A DNA stretch of 64,000 nucleotides, taken from positions 186,001 to 250,000 of the forward strand of contig JADJYT010000004.1 of assembly GCA_016719635.1 (NCBI GenBank), read 5' to 3'. This DNA is from Sphingobacteriales bacterium. GTDB lineage: Bacteria > Bacteroidota > Bacteroidia > Chitinophagales > JADIYW01. Under the pieces are notes generated by a model. The model was given only the letters and a program-made list of their open reading frames with translations, ran no database searches and was not told the DNA's origin. Position numbers and translations under genes: made by a program. Positions 34,587 through 43,324 of the stretch are shown here, piece by piece (the stretch's first letter is position 1; the number at the start of each line of letters is the position of its first letter).

Positions 34587-35927
34587 ATGGCAATGCGAAA
34601 AAAATATTTACTTCCCGCGTTCATCTTCCTTGCATTAGTGGTTGCAGGTGCTTTCAACCCGGGACAGGCGTTAACAGGCAGCAGTGCCGGAGACATCAAT
34701 ACCGGTGATACAGCCTGGATGTTAGTGGCATCTGCGTTGGTGTTAATCATGACACCGGCATTGGGTTTTTTCTATGGCGGTATGGCAAATCGTAAAAATA
34801 TCATCTCTACGGTTTTTCAAAGTGTAATATGCCTGGGTTTAATGAGTATAGTCTGGGTAGTCTTTGGTTTCAGCCTGTGTTTTGGAGATGATATTGGCGG
34901 TATTATTGGAAATCCATTCACCTATAAAATGTTTCAGGGTGTTGGTTTGAAGCCGAATGAAACCTTTTCGGCCACTGTTCCATTTGTAATGTTTGCCATG
35001 TTTCAGTTAAAGTTTGCCATCATCACACCGGCGCTGATTACCGGCTCTTTCGCACAACGCGTAAAGTTTTCCGGTTACTTACTGTTTATTACCTTATTTT
35101 TCATTTTTATCTATGCACCGGTCTGTCACATGACCTGGCATCCGGACGGTCTTTTATTTAAATACGGAATATTAGATTTTGCAGGCGGAACGGTGGTGCA
35201 TATGACAGCCGGATTTGCAGCTTTAGCAGGCGCATTGTTTCTCGGCCCTAGAACGGAAAGTGAACGCACTCATGAATTTGCCAATGTTCCATACGTGATT
35301 ATCGGTACAGGGTTGCTTTGGTTCGGATGGTTTGGTTTCAATGCTGGTTCTGCATTGGGCGTGAATGCAAAAGCAGCCAATGCCTTTGCCACAACCAATA
35401 CTGCCGCCGCAGCCGCTATGATTTCATGGGTATTAATGGACGCTATGCGCGGCAATAAAATCTCATCTATCGGTGCCTGCGTTGGTGCGGTAGTTGGTTT
35501 AGTGGCCATCACACCTGCCTGCGGCTTTGTGAATGTAGGGGAGAGTATCGCCATCGGTGCCATCGCTGCAGCTGTAAGTAACATGGCGGTTCACTTCAAA
35601 AATAAATCAACGATTGATGATACGCTGGACGTATTCCCTTGTCATGGTGTAGGCGGTATGGTCGGCATGATTATGACCGGTATATTCGCTGCGGATTATG
35701 GAACCGGTATTACCGACTGGGGTTTAGCTTACGGTGAAACGAAGACCTTCATCCATCACATGATAGGATTGGTGGGTGTGGCAGCATTTGCCTTTTTGGG
35801 TTCTTATGCATTATATTACATCACCAATCTCATCGATCCGATTCGTGTCACGAAAGAAGAAGAAGAATTGGGACTGGATATCACTCAGCACGGAGAGTCT
35901 TATCAAAGTTTGAGAATTGATTTATAA
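34587..35927 (+). CDS. amt: Ammonium transporter (Amt family)
   Basis: 446-aa inner-membrane channel for ammonium/ammonia. An N-terminal hydrophobic stretch (residues 8-28) may be a cleaved signal as in other Amt proteins. GDTAWMLVASALVLIMTPALGFFYGGM marks the first core helix, and eleven helices are expected. The pore twin-His pair is visible: GGTVVHMTAG (His about 205) and FPCHGVGGMVG (His about 353). The Phe gate region FxxAPVCHMTWHPDG is also typical. There is no adjacent P-II (glnK) gene, which is often paired with amt. A terminator follows. Confidence 0.95.
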   Translation: MAMRKKYLLPAFIFLALVVAGAFNPGQALTGSSAGDINTGDTAWMLVASALVLIMTPALGFFYGGMANRKNIISTVFQSVICLGLMSIVWVVFGFSLCFGDDIGGIIGNPFTYKMFQGVGLKPNETFSATVPFVMFAMFQLKFAIITPALITGSFAQRVKFSGYLLFITLFFIFIYAPVCHMTWHPDGLLFKYGILDFAGGTVVHMTAGFAALAGALFLGPRTESERTHEFANVPYVIIGTGLLWFGWFGFNAGSALGVNAKAANAFATTNTAAAAAMISWVLMDAMRGNKISSIGACVGAVVGLVAITPACGFVNVGESIAIGAIAAAVSNMAVHFKNKSTIDDTLDVFPCHGVGGMVGMIMTGIFAADYGTGITDWGLAYGETKTFIHHMIGLVGVAAFAFLGSYALYYITNLIDPIRVTKEEEELGLDITQHGESYQSLRIDL

Positions 35928-35974
35928 AAACCAACCAACACACTAAACATCCTCAGTTTTTTAGAGTACGGCAG

Positions 35975-36002
35975 GCTCACCCCACTTGGGTGAGCTTTTT
36001 TT
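35975..36002 (+). terminator. Terminator after amt
   Basis: Stem GCTCACCC with GGGTGAGC, loop CACTT, then eight T. It ends at the stop codon of the convergent riboflavin synthase gene. Confidence 0.88.
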
Positions 36003-36591
36003 ATCTATATTGTTTCATCAGTCGTTCCACATATTTGCCTAAAATATCAAACTCGACGTTCACCTGTGTACCTACTTTATAGTTGGAGAAAATGGTGTGT
36101 TCGAATGTGTAGGGAATAATGGAAACCGAAAATTTTTTCTTTTTGGTGGTCACAACTGTCAGACTGGTACCATCTATGCAGACAGAGCCTTTTTCTGCCA
36201 ATGTAAATTTTGGCAAAGCATCGAACTCCAAGAAAAAGTCCCAGCTGCCGTTTTGTTCTTTTATGCCTGTAATGGTAGCAGTCTGGTCTGCATGTCCCTG
36301 TACCATATGCCCGTCGAGACGTGCACCGGCTACCATGGCCCGTTCTAAATTTATTTTATATCCCTTTTTCCATTTTGATAAGGTTGTAATGGCTAATGTC
36401 TCTTTTATGGCGGTAACGCTGTGTGTGGAACTGTCTTTTTTTATCACCGTCAGGCAGACACCATTGTGTGCAACACTCTGATCAATTTTCAGTGTTTTAG
36501 ATAAACTGCTTTTTATGGTAAAATGGATATTATTCCCCTCTTTCTTAATGTTGGTTACTTCCCCGATTTCCTCTATGATACCTGTAAACAT
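36001..36591 (-). CDS. ribE: Riboflavin synthase, alpha chain
   Basis: 196 aa. It dismutates two 6,7-dimethyl-8-ribityllumazine molecules to riboflavin. Two lumazine-binding beta-barrel repeats are visible: residues 1-97 begin MFTGIIEEIGEV and contain HNGVCLTV; residues 98-196 begin VQGHADQTATI and contain IDGTSLTVV. The C-terminal helix NVEFDILGKYVERLM mediates trimer formation. The length is normal. The gene is alone, between the amt terminator and the T9SS type B gene. Confidence 0.96.
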   Translation of the reverse strand: MFTGIIEEIGEVTNIKKEGNNIHFTIKSSLSKTLKIDQSVAHNGVCLTVIKKDSSTHSVTAIKETLAITTLSKWKKGYKINLERAMVAGARLDGHMVQGHADQTATITGIKEQNGSWDFFLEFDALPKFTLAEKGSVCIDGTSLTVVTTKKKKFSVSIIPYTFEHTIFSNYKVGTQVNVEFDILGKYVERLMKQYR

Positions 36592-36642
36592 GTGCTGAAT
36601 GGTTATTTAAAATGCGCAGTTTCTTACGGCTGCCAATTATCT

Positions 36643-39327
36643 TTATTCGCGAAACAGCTGAATGTATCCGCTGAGTGGTTTGTTTGTTTTCCGGATGCCG
36701 TCAATGGTTTGAAAATACACATCACATACATAATAATAGACTCCTGTAAATAATGGTTTCTTGGATTTATAATCGGTTCCATCCCAGTTAATGTCGGGTT
36801 GTGTGGTTTCAAAAACGAGATTACCCCATCGGTTATATATTTTCATGTCAATTTTCTCTACAAACCGGTAAGGGAAGATAGGGGTATATAAATCATTCTG
36901 TCCATCTCCATTAGGAGTGAACGTATTCGGTAATTTATAGATCGGACAATTATCCACGCAAACTCTTTCAGAAAGCAAACCGGTATTCCCGTTCTTACGG
37001 ACAGCCTGTACCGCATAACAGCCTGCAATACTCCTGCTGTTCAATACATGAGTATAGTTGTTGAATACATTCCCGATAATACTGTCTATCTGTTTTAAGG
37101 TATCTGCTGAAGTGTTTGCATAGAAAATTCTTACCAGAACAATATCATCCGTTTTGCAGTTTGCATTTTGATTGTATGTCCATTTAAGATAATTTTTGTA
37201 TTCAGAGGTATCTAGATTACTGTCCGTACAGAAATTGGAAATTTCCAGAACAGGCGTACACGGCGGAATGGTATCACTCGGACGTGCACAGGCTTCCTGG
37301 GAATAATTGATAAGCGGCGTTTTCAGTCCGGAAATCGAATAACTGCCAATTGCTTTAATCTTGTAACAGTATAAACTGTCATTCTCTAAATTGGTATCGC
37401 TGTATGACGTTGTCGTTACGGTAGTCAGAGAATCGAATGTACTGCCGCCCGGAAGTTTACGGAATATGACATAACTACCGTTGGTCCATGGTACCAAAAA
37501 GCTCCAGGAAAGGTTTAATATTTCAAACGCAGTGCCTACAGACAGAAAAACAGAAGACGCTGCTTCGCTCGTTCCCAGGCTATCATTTGACCGGGCAAAA
37601 AATGCCACTTTATAGTTATAAGCTGTGTTTACGGTGTTTAATCCGGTATCCAGATGGGTGGTATCGGTGATTTCCGAAAATGAATTGGCGGTCACCGTTT
37701 TTATTATGGTATAATTGGTTCCGTTTAACCCATCAGCTCTGAATAATTTAAATACATACGGCCCCGGATTGGTGATGGTGTCTAAGCGATTGGAAAATGG
37801 CCTGGACCATTCCACATAAATTTGTCCGGAGGTGGCATCCGTTGTTCTTACATCGACGTTATAAATCAGTGGAATGTCAGCCGGAATCACCACACAGGAT
37901 TCTGCACTTGCCAGCCCGGAGAATCTGTTCAGGATAATTCCGACATTGCTTCTGTCACCGAAATTCGCCACCACCCTGTAGCTGTAGACATTGCCCGAAC
38001 GAATGGTATTATCTATGAACGAATAATTCGCTGTGGTGGCGATTAATTCATATCCTAACGCAGCCAGATTGCTGCTGCAACTGTCAAGTGGCGTATTGCA
38101 TCCTTTTTTTCTCCAAATGGAAAAGTTCAAAAACTTAGGATTTCCGGAACAGGTATAAAGGCTGTCCCAGCGTACTGCAACGGTTTTATTGGTAATGTTC
38201 AGCGTTGCCGTGAAATTTTCAGGTGGTGGTGCCAGTAAGGTAATGGAGAGTGTTTTCGAATTGGTAAGCGGTGGTGAACGGAAATTATCCACTGCATTGA
38301 ATACGACGAGGTAGTCATTCTTTATCAGGTGGGTGCAATTCGTATTCCACCTGAAAGTACCGCTGACCGGATTGGCAGGACTTCCTACTGTGAACGTAGC
38401 AGGACTGTTACTGGCAATAAGCGGTGCACCATTTGCCCTTATGGTGACAACATCTGTTGTATTTGGATCGGATGCGGTTGCCGTGAATAAAATCGTATCG
38501 CCGGCGACTTTACAAATTTTAACAGGAACATTAAGGACAGGAGGTGAATTTAAGGTGGCGTCAATAATGATCTGTAAATCCCGTATGACGGTACCGATCA
38601 GGATGCCAGCCCGATATTCCCGGATCAGGATGACGATGTTATATATACCCGCCTGCTGCGGGGATTCCCATTTCAGTTCGCCGGTTTGCTGGTTGATGGA
38701 TATCTGATTGTCGGGGCCCGGAAAAATTAAATTCGGAGGGGTGTATCCGTTTACAGGCAATCCGCTGGCCTGCAGCGGTGACATGATGGAAAAAGTCAAA
38801 CTGTCGCCATCCGGATCGAAAGCATTGGGGTTATGAATAAATATCTGCCCTACATTTCCATATTCAATTGGAGGGTTCAGTAATTGCGGTGAATTATTAT
38901 ATCCTATTACATTAGGGTCTAAGATTTTAACGGTATCTTCTAAATAAAATAGTGTATTGACTGAGTTATTGATATTAATAATATTTTCTATCCGGTTTGG
39001 GTCAGAGACACCAACGACATAGGTAAATGGGGCAGAATAGGTATGAACGCCGATATATTTGTTTTGTTTGATATCCGCATCTAAGAAAATTTCAGAAGCT
39101 CTGGACAAAGAATCAAACGTACCATCCCCCCAGGATATTCCCAGACGCTGCCGGTCTGCATCACCACTCACGCCGCTTACTTTGGTATAGGTGGTAATGG
39201 TGAATTCATAGGAAAGACCCGATACATGTCTGTAGGTTATTTCACCCGCACGGTTGTGTGTACAGAAACTGTAAAAGGTTAATGTCCAAAAACCTACTGT
39301 TAGCAGTATTTTATAAAATGAATTCAT
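36643..39327 (-). CDS. Large secreted protein with T9SS type B (CHU_C/gliding-motility-associated) sorting domain
   Basis: 894 aa with an N-terminal signal peptide (FYKILLTVGFWTLTFYSFC). The N-terminal part (THNRAGEITYRHVSG to about residue 260) is a beta-rich domain seen in many Bacteroidota proteins of this kind, with a cadherin-like section (NAFDPDGDSLTFSIMSPL, TGELKWESPQQAG). Several fibronectin-III-like domains follow (VAVRWDSLYTCSGN, IYVEWSRPFSNRL, TYNQNANCKTDD). The last 85 or so residues form the type B sorting domain: LPNTFTPNGDGQNDLY, IYNRWGNLVFET, WDGT, FTGVYYYV and GYIQLFRE. It is exported by T9SS, probably with PorP/SprF-type partners that are not in this window. It has its own consensus promoter. 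Confidence 0.88.
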   Translation of the reverse strand: MNSFYKILLTVGFWTLTFYSFCTHNRAGEITYRHVSGLSYEFTITTYTKVSGVSGDADRQRLGISWGDGTFDSLSRASEIFLDADIKQNKYIGVHTYSAPFTYVVGVSDPNRIENIININNSVNTLFYLEDTVKILDPNVIGYNNSPQLLNPPIEYGNVGQIFIHNPNAFDPDGDSLTFSIMSPLQASGLPVNGYTPPNLIFPGPDNQISINQQTGELKWESPQQAGIYNIVILIREYRAGILIGTVIRDLQIIIDATLNSPPVLNVPVKICKVAGDTILFTATASDPNTTDVVTIRANGAPLIASNSPATFTVGSPANPVSGTFRWNTNCTHLIKNDYLVVFNAVDNFRSPPLTNSKTLSITLLAPPPENFTATLNITNKTVAVRWDSLYTCSGNPKFLNFSIWRKKGCNTPLDSCSSNLAALGYELIATTANYSFIDNTIRSGNVYSYRVVANFGDRSNVGIILNRFSGLASAESCVVIPADIPLIYNVDVRTTDATSGQIYVEWSRPFSNRLDTITNPGPYVFKLFRADGLNGTNYTIIKTVTANSFSEITDTTHLDTGLNTVNTAYNYKVAFFARSNDSLGTSEAASSVFLSVGTAFEILNLSWSFLVPWTNGSYVIFRKLPGGSTFDSLTTVTTTSYSDTNLENDSLYCYKIKAIGSYSISGLKTPLINYSQEACARPSDTIPPCTPVLEISNFCTDSNLDTSEYKNYLKWTYNQNANCKTDDIVLVRIFYANTSADTLKQIDSIIGNVFNNYTHVLNSRSIAGCYAVQAVRKNGNTGLLSERVCVDNCPIYKLPNTFTPNGDGQNDLYTPIFPYRFVEKIDMKIYNRWGNLVFETTQPDINWDGTDYKSKKPLFTGVYYYVCDVYFQTIDGIRKTNKPLSGYIQLFRE

Positions 39328-39387
39328 CTGAAAGTATAAATATAACGCTAAATTTTAAACAAGGTAAATATAAAAATAGCATTGATA

Positions 39388-39417
39388 CAAAAGTAAAATT
39401 TTCAAGCTATTTTTCAA
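39388..39417 (-). promoter_or_regulatory. Promoter for the T9SS type B gene
   Basis: On the minus strand, TTG (39417-39415), a 19-bp spacer and TACTTTTG (39395-39388) match the Bacteroidota consensus exactly. It lies about 60 bp before the ATG and overlaps the 3' end of the decayed hydroxylase gene. Confidence 0.75.
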
Positions 39418-39793
39418 GGTATGCTCCGAAAAGGAAGTCAAATAAAGGATAGGTGATGTTGAGATTATACTTTGTCATTAGGGGAACATCGTGATGGGTA
39501 TGGTGCAGTTCTCGCAAGGTGCTGATAGATGGCAGTTTAGCCACAAAGTGACCTTCCGGCAAATGATAGGCGAAGTGCAGCCATTCATAATTCAGATAAC
39601 AGGAAAAAACGGTTAATACGAATAACAGGACGGCATTTAACGACCAAAAGAAATAAAACAACAAAGCAGCAGACAGCATCTATCCAAGGCACCAGATGGT
39701 CGTAAACCAGAAATTGAGTTTCCCTGAATAATTCTTATCGATTTCTGAGGCATGGCATTCTGTTCTGAATGTTTTTGTCTCGGTGATTTCCAT
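39407..39793 (-). pseudogene. Decayed fatty-acid hydroxylase/sterol desaturase gene
   Basis: An ATG at 39793 starts MEITETKTFRT..KNYSGKLNFWFTTIWCLG, which resembles the N-terminus of Bacteroidota fatty-acid hydroxylases. An in-frame TAG at 39682-39680 ends it. The next codon continues in the same frame with MLSAALLFYFFW..YLNYEWLHFAYHLPEGH and LRELHHTHHD..NLNITYPLFDFLFG, the C-terminal third of such an enzyme with its last His boxes. The central part expected in the family, with the first His boxes, is absent. So the gene has an internal deletion and an amber codon at the scar. The 90-codon 3' piece alone cannot make an active di-iron site. It is divergent from the gene at 39849. Confidence 0.75.
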
Positions 39794-39848
39794 TTTATAA
39801 AACGTATGGTATTCAAAATTTATGTTTAATTTAGTAAAAATAATTGAG

Positions 39849-40292
39849 ATGGTAGAACAACCTCCTTTAAAAAGTTCCGGCGCATCGGCATCACCGGTTA
39901 ATAAACCAACACACACCGTTAAACATTTTTTCAGAAGATTACTGTTGTTCTTCCTCTTAATCTGTATTATTACAGTTACCATTACTTTTCTTTATTTTAA
40001 TTTTACCTATAGCGAAGGTAACAGAGCCGGTATGCTGATTAAGTTTTCTACTAAAGGTTTTGTATTCAAAACCTTTGAAGGTGAACTCAATGTGGGCAGT
40101 GTCAACACAACTGTTGGAAGTACCGTTACCAATAACAGTTGGGCATTTTCAGTTAAAGATAAGCAGCTGGCCAATCGGTTAAGTCTGATGGAAGGCAAGA
40201 TGGTACGGCTGCATTACAAGGAGAAAATAAAGAACCTGCCCTGGCAGGGTGAAACCAAATATTTTGTAGATAAGGTGGAAGTGCTGAAATAA
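39849..40292 (+). CDS. Small membrane-anchored protein of a conserved Bacteroidota family, function unknown
   Basis: 147 aa from the ATG at 39849 (MVEQPPLKSS); an in-frame ATG at 39822 would add nine residues. A cytoplasmic Ser/Pro-rich head is followed by one transmembrane helix (LLLFFLLICIITVTITFLYF) and an external domain with the conserved YSEGNRAGMLIKFSTKGFVFKTFEGELN and LPWQGETKYFVDKVEV. From memory, similar proteins are sometimes labelled 6-phosphogluconate dehydrogenase in databases; nothing here resembles that enzyme, so the label should not be used. It ends 6 bp before the convergent meaB gene, with no terminator hairpin seen. Confidence 0.78.
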   Translation: MVEQPPLKSSGASASPVNKPTHTVKHFFRRLLLFFLLICIITVTITFLYFNFTYSEGNRAGMLIKFSTKGFVFKTFEGELNVGSVNTTVGSTVTNNSWAFSVKDKQLANRLSLMEGKMVRLHYKEKIKNLPWQGETKYFVDKVEVLK

Positions 40293-40298
40293 TAAGTG

Positions 40299-41273
40299 CT
40301 ATCTTAACAGTTTCTCCGAAAGCAATTTTGCAGCACTGCTGACATCCATTTCACGTCGTATGATTCTTTGCTCCAGTTCGGTCTTCAGTTGAAGAATACC
40401 AGGGTCTGAATGCAGCTTACTTTTAAGCAGTTCTATTACGTGCTCTTCCAGCGCATGTATTTGCTGATGTGTCCTGTTGTGGCTCAGGAAACCGGAGTTT
40501 TCCATTTGCAGAAAGTACGAATCCAACTTTTGTCTACATTCCTCCAGTCCGGTATGTTCCAGGGATGAAACGTTCATGACTGGAATTGTCCAGTTCTTTT
40601 CATTGGGTGCAAGCAAATGTAAGGCAAGCTTTATCTGTGCAGCAGCTGTTTTTGCAGCAGCCTCATTAGCCTTATCTGATTTATGGATAATCACCATGTC
40701 AGCCATTTCCATAATTCCCCGTTTGATACCTTGTAATTCGTCGCCCGAATTGGGTAGCAGCAGCAGCAGAAATAAATCCACCATATTTTTGACCATAGTC
40801 TCCGATTGTCCGACACCCACCGTTTCAATAAAGATGTAGTCAAAGCCGAATGTTTCGCAAAGGGTAATGGTTTCTCTGGTTTTCCTCGCTACGCCACCCA
40901 TCGTACTGCTGCTGGCTGTCGGACGGATATAGCAACCGGGATGATTCGATATGTCTTCCATGCGTGTCTTGTCGCCCAGGATACTTCCCCTGCTGATGGT
41001 GCTGGATGGGTCTATTGCTAATACGGCGATGGAGTTTTTTTCTTCTAACAGTAATTTTCCGAATGCATTGATAAATGTGCTTTTGCCGGCACCGGGAGCA
41101 CCTGTTATACCTATTCGCCGGCTGCTCCTGTTGGTCTGCAAACAAGCCTGTATGATTTTTTCTGCGAGTAAATTATCTTCGGGTTTCGTACTCTCAATTA
41201 TGGTAATAGCTTTGCTTAAAACAACCCTGTCTTTTTGAAGTATCCCGTTTATATAATAGTCAGCAGTCAGCAT
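40299..41273 (-). CDS. meaB: Methylmalonyl-CoA mutase-associated GTPase MeaB (ArgK/MMAA family)
   Basis: 324-aa G3E-type GTPase that protects methylmalonyl-CoA mutase and gates cofactor loading. The P-loop GAPGAGKST is at 58-66. The switch region DPSSTISRGSILGDKTRM, the base of the effector loop SSSTMGGVARKT, the Walker B/G3 segment FIETVGVGQSE and the G4-like HKSD are visible. The C-terminal helical dimerisation arm begins near residue 260. The length is normal. The cobalamin adenosyltransferase that supplies the same mutase lies 10 kb away at 29556. The mutase genes are not in the window. Confidence 0.94.
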   Translation of the reverse strand: MLTADYYINGILQKDRVVLSKAITIIESTKPEDNLLAEKIIQACLQTNRSSRRIGITGAPGAGKSTFINAFGKLLLEEKNSIAVLAIDPSSTISRGSILGDKTRMEDISNHPGCYIRPTASSSTMGGVARKTRETITLCETFGFDYIFIETVGVGQSETMVKNMVDLFLLLLLPNSGDELQGIKRGIMEMADMVIIHKSDKANEAAAKTAAAQIKLALHLLAPNEKNWTIPVMNVSSLEHTGLEECRQKLDSYFLQMENSGFLSHNRTHQQIHALEEHVIELLKSKLHSDPGILQLKTELEQRIIRREMDVSSAAKLLSEKLLR

Positions 41274-41355
41274 AACATGGCTTATCAGATAAAATTAGGA
41301 AAATATTCAAACAATACGACAGGAATCGGTAATTTAGATGTTGTAATAATAAACG

Positions 41356-41535
41356 GTGAGCAAAAAGAAAAAACAAACGACACCCAAACTCCATAAGGAA
41401 TTGGAAGGCTTTCAGATTTCGGTGAACCAGTTTGGTGAAATTAAATCTACATTTCCGGTTGAAAAGCTCAATGAGTTTCTGAATAAAGAAACGGCAGATA
41501 AGAAATTGAAAGAACGCAAATCAGACAAAAAATAA
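41356..41535 (+). CDS. Small conserved basic protein (59 aa, GTG start)
   Basis: A GTG at 41356 opens 59 codons ending at TAA 41533-41535. The product starts (M)SKKKKQTTPKLHKELEGF, then has ISVNQFGEIKSTFPVEKLNEFLN and ends in a Lys-rich tail. The codon pattern is coding-like, and I recognise the ELEGFxISVNxFGEIKS core as a small conserved family in Bacteroidota of unknown function. Charge and size would suit nucleic-acid or ribosome binding, but this is a guess. It diverges from meaB. Confidence 0.65.
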   Translation: MSKKKKQTTPKLHKELEGFQISVNQFGEIKSTFPVEKLNEFLNKETADKKLKERKSDKK

Positions 41536-41932
41536 TCAGCAGACAGCTAAAACACGAACTCCCGGTACTGAAACAGGTTTCTTATTTTGTCTTTTTTGTG
41601 AATTTTATGTGAACGATACTCAAGTAGTTTGTAGTTTTTCTAAAATTATTCAAATTCATTTTTGCAAGTATAACATTTTCAGCTAATTAACAAAATATCC
41701 AATAGGAGGGTTTTAGCTGTTTAAAACTTCAGCTGATAATAATCATACTTATTTTGACGCTTATTGCTGAACTTTGTCCCAATGATTTGCAGGAATAAAA
41801 TGACTTTTAAGCATAAGAATAATTCTTTTTTACACACAAGGAATTACCTGTTAACGACGCCATTCAGTGCGTCGTTTTTTATTGCTGTAAATGATGATGG
41901 AAATACACACACCAAAGCAAACACACACACAG
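41536..41932 (+). other. 397-bp gene-free leader of the phosphate operon
   Basis: An AT-rich interval before the porin gene. It holds a terminator-like hairpin at 41853-41881 and a (CA)n-rich stretch directly before the ATG (41904-41930). Only imperfect promoter boxes are seen (CATTTTTG at 41657-41664, GAACTTTG at 41769-41776). A short open frame crosses it but has no family likeness. No PhoB-like direct repeat was recognised. Confidence 0.5.
41853..41881 (+). terminator. Terminator-like hairpin in the porin leader (possible attenuator)
   Basis: Stem AACGACGC with GCGTCGTT around an 8-base loop, followed by T6, A and TT. It ends 52 bp before the porin start. It could end a short leader or small RNA, or attenuate the operon. 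Confidence 0.65.
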
Positions 41933-43291
41933 ATGAGAAACAAATTTTTAATCCTTCGGCTTATTTTGACGACAGCAGTTTTTGTTGAAACTCATATCAA
42001 TACGTCAGCTGTGTCAGCTGATTCAGTTGTACAAACGGTAGCAGCAGTTCCTCCCGTAGCCAAAGACACCGTCTATATTATAGAAAAAAAGAAAAAAGGT
42101 AAGGCAATTACCGCTTTCAAGGTGTGGTATAATAACCAAAAGGAAGAAGGGTTGTCGACAAACACAGCTAAAACAGAAAAAAAATGGTATGAGTCCTTTG
42201 CCATTCGCGGATATACCCAATTCCGATACAACCGTTTGGCGGAAACCAATGAAAAATTAAAATGCGAACAATGTGATAAGAGTTGGGGAGAAGGCGGAGG
42301 GTTTTCGCTCCGGAGGTTGCGGGTGATATTGTACGGTCAGATAGGCAAACATGTCTATTTTTACATCCAACCGGATTTTGCGAGCAGTGTTTCCTCTACC
42401 GGACAGAACTTTGTACAATTAAGGGATGCTTATATGGATTTGGGTATTGGGAAACATAATGAATTTCGGTTTCGTCTTGGTCAGAGTAAGGTACCTTATG
42501 GCTTTGAAAATATGCAGTCCAGTCAAAATCGTCTTCCATTTGACAGAAATGATGCACTGAACAGTGCAGTATCAAATGAGCGTGACTTAGGCGTATTTTT
42601 CTATTGGGCACCGGAAAAATACAGAAAACTGTTTTCGGAATTGGTAAAAGACGGATTCAAAGGTTCCGGTGATTATGGACTTATTGCAGTTGGGGCATAT
42701 AATGGACAAACTGCCAATAAGCCCGAATTGAATAAAACTCCTCATGTCGTGCTGAGAGCATGTTATCCGATAAAAATTAAGAATCAGATTCTCGAACCGG
42801 GTATACAGGGATATCTGGGCAAATACACAATTGCTTCGGATATGATCAGCAAAAATGCCAAATTCAAGGAAAACCGGAATTATTGGGATCAGCGAATGGC
42901 AGCAAGTCTTATATTATATCCAAAACCATTCGGCATTCAGGCAGAATACAATGTGGGAAGAGGACCTGAGTTTAACAAACTGACGGATTCTATAGAAACG
43001 AAACTGTTACATGGAGGGTATATTACGTTATCTTATTACTTACCGGTAAAAAAGCAGATTTTGTTCCCTTACTTCAGAGCTCAGTATTACAAAGGAGGTA
43101 AAAAACACGAACTGGATGCCAGAAGTTATACCGTTCAGGAATATGAACTGGGAATAGAATACCAGCCGGTTAAGCAGTTTGAATTTGTTATGGCATATGT
43201 TTATTCAGACAGACGGTTTGAGGATTTTGTATTACAGGACAATCATCAGAAAGGGCATCTTATCCGTTTACAGGCTCAAATAAATTTTTAA
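41933..43291 (+). CDS. Phosphate-selective porin O/P family outer-membrane protein
   Basis: 452 aa from the ATG at 41933 (MRNKFLILRLILTT); the frame extends to 41891, but the added residues lie before the signal peptide. A linker (KKKKGKAITAFKVWYNN) precedes the barrel, which begins WYESFAIRGYTQFRYNR. GFSLRRLRVILYGQIGKHVYFYIQPDFA, LRDAYMDLGI, FRFRLGQSKVPYGFENMQSSQNRLPFDR and NERDLGVFFYW are characteristic of the Porin_O_P family. The C-terminus ends in Phe (LQAQINF), as outer-membrane barrels do. Position directly before DUF47 and PiT genes supports a role in phosphate uptake across the outer membrane. Confidence 0.88.
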   Translation: MRNKFLILRLILTTAVFVETHINTSAVSADSVVQTVAAVPPVAKDTVYIIEKKKKGKAITAFKVWYNNQKEEGLSTNTAKTEKKWYESFAIRGYTQFRYNRLAETNEKLKCEQCDKSWGEGGGFSLRRLRVILYGQIGKHVYFYIQPDFASSVSSTGQNFVQLRDAYMDLGIGKHNEFRFRLGQSKVPYGFENMQSSQNRLPFDRNDALNSAVSNERDLGVFFYWAPEKYRKLFSELVKDGFKGSGDYGLIAVGAYNGQTANKPELNKTPHVVLRACYPIKIKNQILEPGIQGYLGKYTIASDMISKNAKFKENRNYWDQRMAASLILYPKPFGIQAEYNVGRGPEFNKLTDSIETKLLHGGYITLSYYLPVKKQILFPYFRAQYYKGGKKHELDARSYTVQEYELGIEYQPVKQFEFVMAYVYSDRRFEDFVLQDNHQKGHLIRLQAQINF

Positions 43292-43324
43292 AGGCAAAAT
43301 ATTAATAATTTAAATCAAACAATT

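Noticed and set aside
39680..39982. Separate 100-codon gene upstream of the hydroxylase relic
   Set aside because: Its first 63 codons are antisense to the gene at 39849; only the part from 39793 resembles the hydroxylase N-terminus.
41536..41932. PhoB-type operator before the phosphate operon
   Set aside because: No pair of CTGTCAT-like direct repeats with the expected 11-bp spacing was seen.
41764..41988. 74-codon open frame before the porin
   Set aside because: It crosses the leader hairpin and the porin start in another frame and resembles nothing known.
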